Source of the DNA: CAZVYN01 sp964631125
Lineage (GTDB): Bacteria; Eisenbacteria; RBG-16-71-46; CAIMUX01
Direction: 5' to 3'
Assembly: GCA_964631125.1 (NCBI GenBank)
Contig: CAZVYN010000112.1
Coordinates: forward strand, 1 to 9,066
DNA: 9,066 bases
In this document: in pieces, positions 5,350 to 9,066 of the stretch
Numbering within the stretch: position 1 is the first letter of the stretch
How the letters are laid out: every line of letters starts with the position of its first letter
The notes under the pieces: model-generated
Database searches by the model: none
Seen by the model: only the letters and a program-made list of their open reading frames with translations
Told to the model about the DNA's origin: nothing
Program-made: the position numbers and the translations under genes

Positions 5350-7800
5350 ATGGCGGCAAGGCCAGTCTTTGCGGCTTGGATCCTACTTGTTGTCCTCGGC
5401 GTGCTCTCGGCGTTCGCTTCGCCGTCGCTCGCCCAGTTCACGATCACGGCCTCGGCCGGCGCCAACGGCTCGATCTCGCCCAACGGGGCGATCGTGGTGA
5501 ACCACGGGGCCAACCAGAGCTTCACGTTCACGCCGACGGTCGGACACCATGTGACCGACGTACTCGTCGACGGCGCCTCGGTCGGCGTCGTCACCTCGTA
5601 CAGCTTCACGAACGTCACCGCCGATCACACCATCGCGGTCAGCTTCGCGTTCTCTACGCACCACTCCTCCGCGATCGCCGTCTCTCCCGATGGACGGGAG
5701 GCCTGGGTGGTGAATCCCGATCACGGGTCGGTCTCGGTGCTCGGGCTGCAAGCGCCCGACGAGAATCAGCTCCTGGCGGAGATCCCGGTCGGCGCGGAGC
5801 CGTGGTCGGTCGACATCCATCCGACGAACGGCGAGGTGTGGGTCACCTCGATGGCCGAGGACAAGGTCTTCATCATCGACGCGGCCTCCCGCACGGTGGT
5901 CGGATCGATCGCCACCGGCTTCGAGACGTTCGCAGTCGCTTTCAACCCCGCCGGCACGACGGCCCTCGTGACCGCTTCGGGCGCCGACAAGGTGCATGCC
6001 ATCAACGTCGCCACGCGCACCGTCACGAACACGATGTTCGTCTATCGCAGGCCGCGCGGCATCGCCTGGAAGAGCGATGGTTCGCGCGCCTGGGTTTCTC
6101 ACCTCCTGATGCCGGAACTCACGGGGCGGTTGACGGCGGTGAATCCGAGTTTCTGGACCACCTCGTCGATCACGCTCAACCAGGTCTTCGCCCTGGCCAA
6201 CGGCGGCTATCCGAGCACCATGCAGAATCTGTCGCTCTTTCCTGCGCCGGGGGACACGGTCCTGTGGATCCCGAACAACATGATCAACACGGCGGCGGGG
6301 GAGATCGCGCACAACCCGCTGACTCCGTTCAAAATTTTCCACGCCACGATTCGGCCGGTGAACATTGCCGTCGCGCAGGGGGATCGCCCCGGCTCGACCT
6401 ACTACCTGAGCAACGGCGCGCCGGTCGGCGGACCGATCGCGGTCGACTTCAAAGACGGGAAGGCGTACGTCGCGAATCTGCACAGTGACAATGTGACGGT
6501 GCTGACCGCGGCCGATCCGCTCGCGCCCACCCACCTGGCCTTGATCGCGGCGGGGAAGGGGCCGATCGGGATCGTCACGCACCCGACGCTGCCTCGCGCC
6601 TACGTCGCCAACTGGCTCTCGCGGAGCGTCACCGTGATCGATACCGACGCGGACCTCGCGCTCACCACGATCCCGAGCGTGACCGAAGAGGTGCTCTCCC
6701 CCGCGCTGCTCAACGGGAAGCAACTCTTCTACACCTCGACGGGGGCGCTCTCCATGGATGGGCGCGGATCGTGCGCCTCTTGCCACGTCTTCGACCGCAG
6801 CGACTCCCGCCCGTGGGATCTCTCGCAGTTCGGCAAGCATCTGCGCGCGACGCCCGACATGCGCGGCATCGGCCGTACCGGGGCGCACGATTGGACGGCG
6901 GACAAAGACGAGATGCAGGACCACAACTTCGGCATTCTCGAGTTCACCGGCGGCGCAGGGCTGATCCCCTCGCCGAATCCGCCGCTCGGCGCGCCGAATG
7001 CCGGACTCTCCCAGGACATGGACGATATGGCGCTCTACATGACCTCGGTCGAGCCGCGGCGCGGTTCGCCGTTCCGGAATCCGGACGGCTCGCACACCGC
7101 GAATGCACTGGTGGGGCAAGCAATCTTCAACGACCCCGCGGTCGGCTGCGCCTCCTGCCACGTCCCTCCGTTCTATACCGACTCGAAGCTGACGGAGAAC
7201 CCGTTCATCCGGCACATCGTGGGCACGGCCGATCCGGACGATGCCGACGGCGCAGCCGGCTACGACACGCCTTCGCTGATCAATTTATGGGATAGCGGCC
7301 CTTACCTCCACGACCACCTCGCGAGCTCGGCCGGCGCGACGGCGGCGCCGGCGCTCATGAAGGTGCTCACCGTCATGAATCCGGACGACCAACACGGCGT
7401 CACCTCGACCCTGACTTCGCCGCAGCGCTCGGCGCTCGTATCTTTTCTCCTGGAGATCACCTGGCCCGACTCGTCCGTCACCACCGGCGTCGAACCGCCG
7501 ACCGCCGATGGGCGCTTCGGAAACAGAGTCGACGCGGTCTTCCCGAATCCGTTCCGCGACGAGACCTCGCTCAGATTCTCGATCGAACACAGCCCGTCGA
7601 AGGTCCAGATCGACCTGTTCGACGTGGCCGGGCGACATGTGCGCACGTTGCTCGACCGCGAGATGGCGCGCGGCGCGCACATCGTCGGTTGGGACTCGCG
7701 CGACGCCGCCGGCCGCGAAGTCGCCGCCGGTTCGTACTTCGCGCGCCTGATCGTGAACGGCGAGGCGCAGGCATCGAAACGGATGGCGGTGCTGCGCTAG
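5350..7800 (+). CDS. Secreted YVTN beta-propeller / di-heme (MauG/CcpA-like) cytochrome fusion with sorting domain
   Basis: This is an 816-aa exported redox protein. Residues 1-28 are a signal peptide (hydrophobic core, cleavage after PSLA). Residues 29-98 resemble a divergent InlB-type bacterial repeat (ITASAGANGSISPNG). About 100-460 is a YVTN/YncE-type propeller, with blades such as AYVANLHSDNVTVL and AYVANWLSRSVTVID (from 417). A di-heme cytochrome domain of the MauG/cytochrome c peroxidase superfamily spans about 465-700. It has CASCH heme motifs at 475-479 (after GKQLFYTSTGALSMDG) and 600-604 (before VPPFYTDSKL), a DMRGIGRTGAHDW segment at 503-515, and TPSLINLWDSGPYLHDH at 640-656, matching the family's PSLRN..YfHdG region. 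A FlgD-Ig/T9SS-like sorting module ends the protein (731-816: FPNPF, FDVAGRHVRTLL). Heme attachment implies function outside the cytoplasm, probably at the cell surface. Peroxidase activity, post-translational oxidation of a partner, or electron transfer are all possible; the substrate cannot be read. The gene is intact. Confidence 0.88.
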   Translation: MAARPVFAAWILLVVLGVLSAFASPSLAQFTITASAGANGSISPNGAIVVNHGANQSFTFTPTVGHHVTDVLVDGASVGVVTSYSFTNVTADHTIAVSFAFSTHHSSAIAVSPDGREAWVVNPDHGSVSVLGLQAPDENQLLAEIPVGAEPWSVDIHPTNGEVWVTSMAEDKVFIIDAASRTVVGSIATGFETFAVAFNPAGTTALVTASGADKVHAINVATRTVTNTMFVYRRPRGIAWKSDGSRAWVSHLLMPELTGRLTAVNPSFWTTSSITLNQVFALANGGYPSTMQNLSLFPAPGDTVLWIPNNMINTAAGEIAHNPLTPFKIFHATIRPVNIAVAQGDRPGSTYYLSNGAPVGGPIAVDFKDGKAYVANLHSDNVTVLTAADPLAPTHLALIAAGKGPIGIVTHPTLPRAYVANWLSRSVTVIDTDADLALTTIPSVTEEVLSPALLNGKQLFYTSTGALSMDGRGSCASCHVFDRSDSRPWDLSQFGKHLRATPDMRGIGRTGAHDWTADKDEMQDHNFGILEFTGGAGLIPSPNPPLGAPNAGLSQDMDDMALYMTSVEPRRGSPFRNPDGSHTANALVGQAIFNDPAVGCASCHVPPFYTDSKLTENPFIRHIVGTADPDDADGAAGYDTPSLINLWDSGPYLHDHLASSAGATAAPALMKVLTVMNPDDQHGVTSTLTSPQRSALVSFLLEITWPDSSVTTGVEPPTADGRFGNRVDAVFPNPFRDETSLRFSIEHSPSKVQIDLFDVAGRHVRTLLDREMARGAHIVGWDSRDAAGREVAAGSYFARLIVNGEAQASKRMAVLR

Positions 7801-9066
7801 GTTCTGCTCACCGGCCCGAGGTACCGATCCAGCCACTCCAAGGTCTGCTTGATCGTCTCGACGCGCGGGACCGAGTGCCCACCCGGGTAGGTCAATCGCC
7901 GCTTGTGATCGGGCGGCGTTCCGAGCAGGTCGAACATGGGCTTCTGCGAAGTCTCGGCCGGGAAGAAGAAATCGAGTTCGCCGTTCAGCATCAGCGTCGG
8001 CTGGGTCACGCGGGTGATGTAGTTGATCGGGTCGACTTCGGGCAGCGCGCGTTGGAAGGTCAGTCCCGCCACATAGAGCACGTTCGCGCGAATGCGCCGT
8101 TCGATCGCCGGCATGACCGCGCCCATATAGCCTCCCCAGCTCAGGCCGAAATAGGCGATCCGGCTCGCGTCGATGTCCTCTCGCGTCTCGAGGTAGTCGA
8201 TCGTCCGACCCAGATCGCGCGCCCACATGATCATGTAGTCGCGGTACTGGGCCGTCTCCGACGGGTAGTCGGAGTGCAACTCGCCTCCGCGGTGGTACGT
8301 GCCTTTGTAGACGGGAAGGATCACCGCGCGGCCGCTGCGCACGATGAAGTCGGTGCGCCGCAGGTCCAGCGGGTTGAAGACGCGCGTGTGGATAGCGTTC
8401 GAGCCTGGGAAGACGACGACCGCTTGATGCGGGCCGCGACTCTGTTCGGGTAGGAACAGGTAGACGGTCAGGCGCTCACCGCCGTAGGCGGCGGCGAGCG
8501 TCACGGTCTGCATCCGCCCGAGGATGCTCGGTTCTTCCGACTCGAGCCGCGACGCGAGCGGCGAGGGGTCGTAGTGGAACTGGCGGAGGAAGTACTCGAA
8601 GACGGAGTCGGGCACGGGCGTCTCCGCACGGAAGTCCCGAAACGGCAACTCGATTGCGCGCGTCAGATTGGCCAGGTTCTCCTCCGGCTCCACGTGTCGG
8701 ATGCAGCGGAAGCCGTTGGTCAGCGAACGGTCGGAGGGATTCTGCGCCCAAGCGTCGTTGAACGAGTACTCGGGATCGTTCCAACCGCCGCCGAGAATGA
8801 ACCGATTGCCTTCGCGTAACTCGGCGTTCGCGGCCCATTCGCGCACGTTGCCGGCCAGATCACGGACGCCGAATCGGTTCAAGCTGTGGGTGGAGCCGAC
8901 CCTCACGAGACCACGCCCCGCGAGATTCGCCTGGGCGATGATCTGGGCGCTGGCGCAGGTGAAGGCGACGCGGTTCCAGTGGAAGATCGTGGGCAGACTC
9001 TTGTCCGCCCAGGCGGCGTACGCCGCCGCTTCGAACCAACTGACACCCGTGACCGGTAGGTCGTCT
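7797..9066 (-). CDS. SUMF1/FGE-like domain fused to an alpha/beta hydrolase, N-terminus off window
   Basis: The frame is open from the right edge to TAG 7799-7797, 422 residues visible; a GTG at 8906 is internal, because homologous sequence continues upstream of it. Residues 1-125 are the C-terminal part of a formylglycine-generating-enzyme-like domain: PVTGVSWFEAAAYAAWA (4-20), VRDLAGNVREW (67-77), GGGW (92-95) and GFRCI (118-122). The stretch after GGGW reads NDPEYSF and lacks the Cys pair used by true FGE, so sulfatase activation is unlikely. After a linker comes an alpha/beta hydrolase (about 170-422) with VVVFPGSNA, a GLSWGG nucleophile elbow (Ser309, codon 8141-8139), Asp365 in NGELDFFF and His397 in PGGHS, a complete catalytic triad of the dienelactone hydrolase/acyl-peptidase-like type. 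The same pairing is known at the end of some bacterial Ser/Thr protein kinases, so a kinase may lie upstream (inference). No signal peptide is visible in this part. Its stop overlaps that of the cytochrome gene. Confidence 0.85.
   Translation of the reverse strand, partial: DDLPVTGVSWFEAAAYAAWADKSLPTIFHWNRVAFTCASAQIIAQANLAGRGLVRVGSTHSLNRFGVRDLAGNVREWAANAELREGNRFILGGGWNDPEYSFNDAWAQNPSDRSLTNGFRCIRHVEPEENLANLTRAIELPFRDFRAETPVPDSVFEYFLRQFHYDPSPLASRLESEEPSILGRMQTVTLAAAYGGERLTVYLFLPEQSRGPHQAVVVFPGSNAIHTRVFNPLDLRRTDFIVRSGRAVILPVYKGTYHRGGELHSDYPSETAQYRDYMIMWARDLGRTIDYLETREDIDASRIAYFGLSWGGYMGAVMPAIERRIRANVLYVAGLTFQRALPEVDPINYITRVTQPTLMLNGELDFFFPAETSQKPMFDLLGTPPDHKRRLTYPGGHSVPRVETIKQTLEWLDRYLGPVSRT

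Noticed and set aside
4986..5618. 210-residue minus-strand open frame crossing the intergenic region into the cytochrome gene
   Set aside because: It overlaps the signal peptide and first domain of a well-supported gene, and its tail is a translation of the inverted repeat (LWNQELR occurs in both arms because they are the same DNA repeat).
5383..7215. 610-residue open frame antisense to the cytochrome gene
   Set aside because: It mirrors the codon structure of a GC-rich gene, is Arg/Asp/Val-rich and low in complexity, and shows no domain. The plus-strand frame has clear heme motifs and a signal peptide.

Overview
The window is GC-rich, gene-dense bacterial DNA. Three of its five proteins are secreted and end in the same kind of C-terminal Ig-like domain (FlgD/T9SS-type sorting module). 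Together with Reg_prop-like and YVTN beta-propellers and FG-GAP/ASPIC-UnbV repeats, this suggests an uncultured FCB-group-like lineage (Candidatus Eisenbacteria or relatives). That placement is inference from domain content, not from any marker gene.

Layout from left to right. (1) Minus strand, 1-874: a LytS/YpdA-type sensor histidine kinase that runs off the left edge and is interrupted by three single-base frame breaks and one in-frame TGA. (2) Plus strand, 1073-2168: a secreted FG-GAP/VCBS protein with a damaged ASPIC/UnbV domain; a frame break at about 1811-1815 puts its sorting domain in another frame. (3) Minus strand, 2181-4622: an intact 813-aa secreted beta-propeller protein with a C-terminal sorting domain. 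(4) A 727-bp non-coding gap, 4623-5349, holding a MITE-like inverted-repeat element with a REP-like palindrome inside, plus leader hairpins in front of the next gene. (5) Plus strand, 5350-7800: an 816-aa secreted fusion of InlB-like repeat, YVTN propeller, di-heme MauG/cytochrome c peroxidase-like domain and sorting domain. (6) Minus strand, 7797 to the right edge: a partial fusion of a formylglycine-generating-enzyme-like (SUMF1) domain and an alpha/beta hydrolase.

The five genes alternate strictly in strand (-,+,-,+,-), so none share an operon and each needs its own promoter. What links genes 2, 3 and 5 is export and C-terminal sorting, not a visible pathway. The di-heme propeller protein is the most biochemically suggestive: a probable cell-surface or extracellular redox enzyme. 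The left 2.2 kb carries all the coding lesions while the right 6.9 kb is clean, so local sequence error or local gene decay should be separated before those genes are interpreted. I saw no tRNA, rRNA, CRISPR array, integrase or intact transposase.
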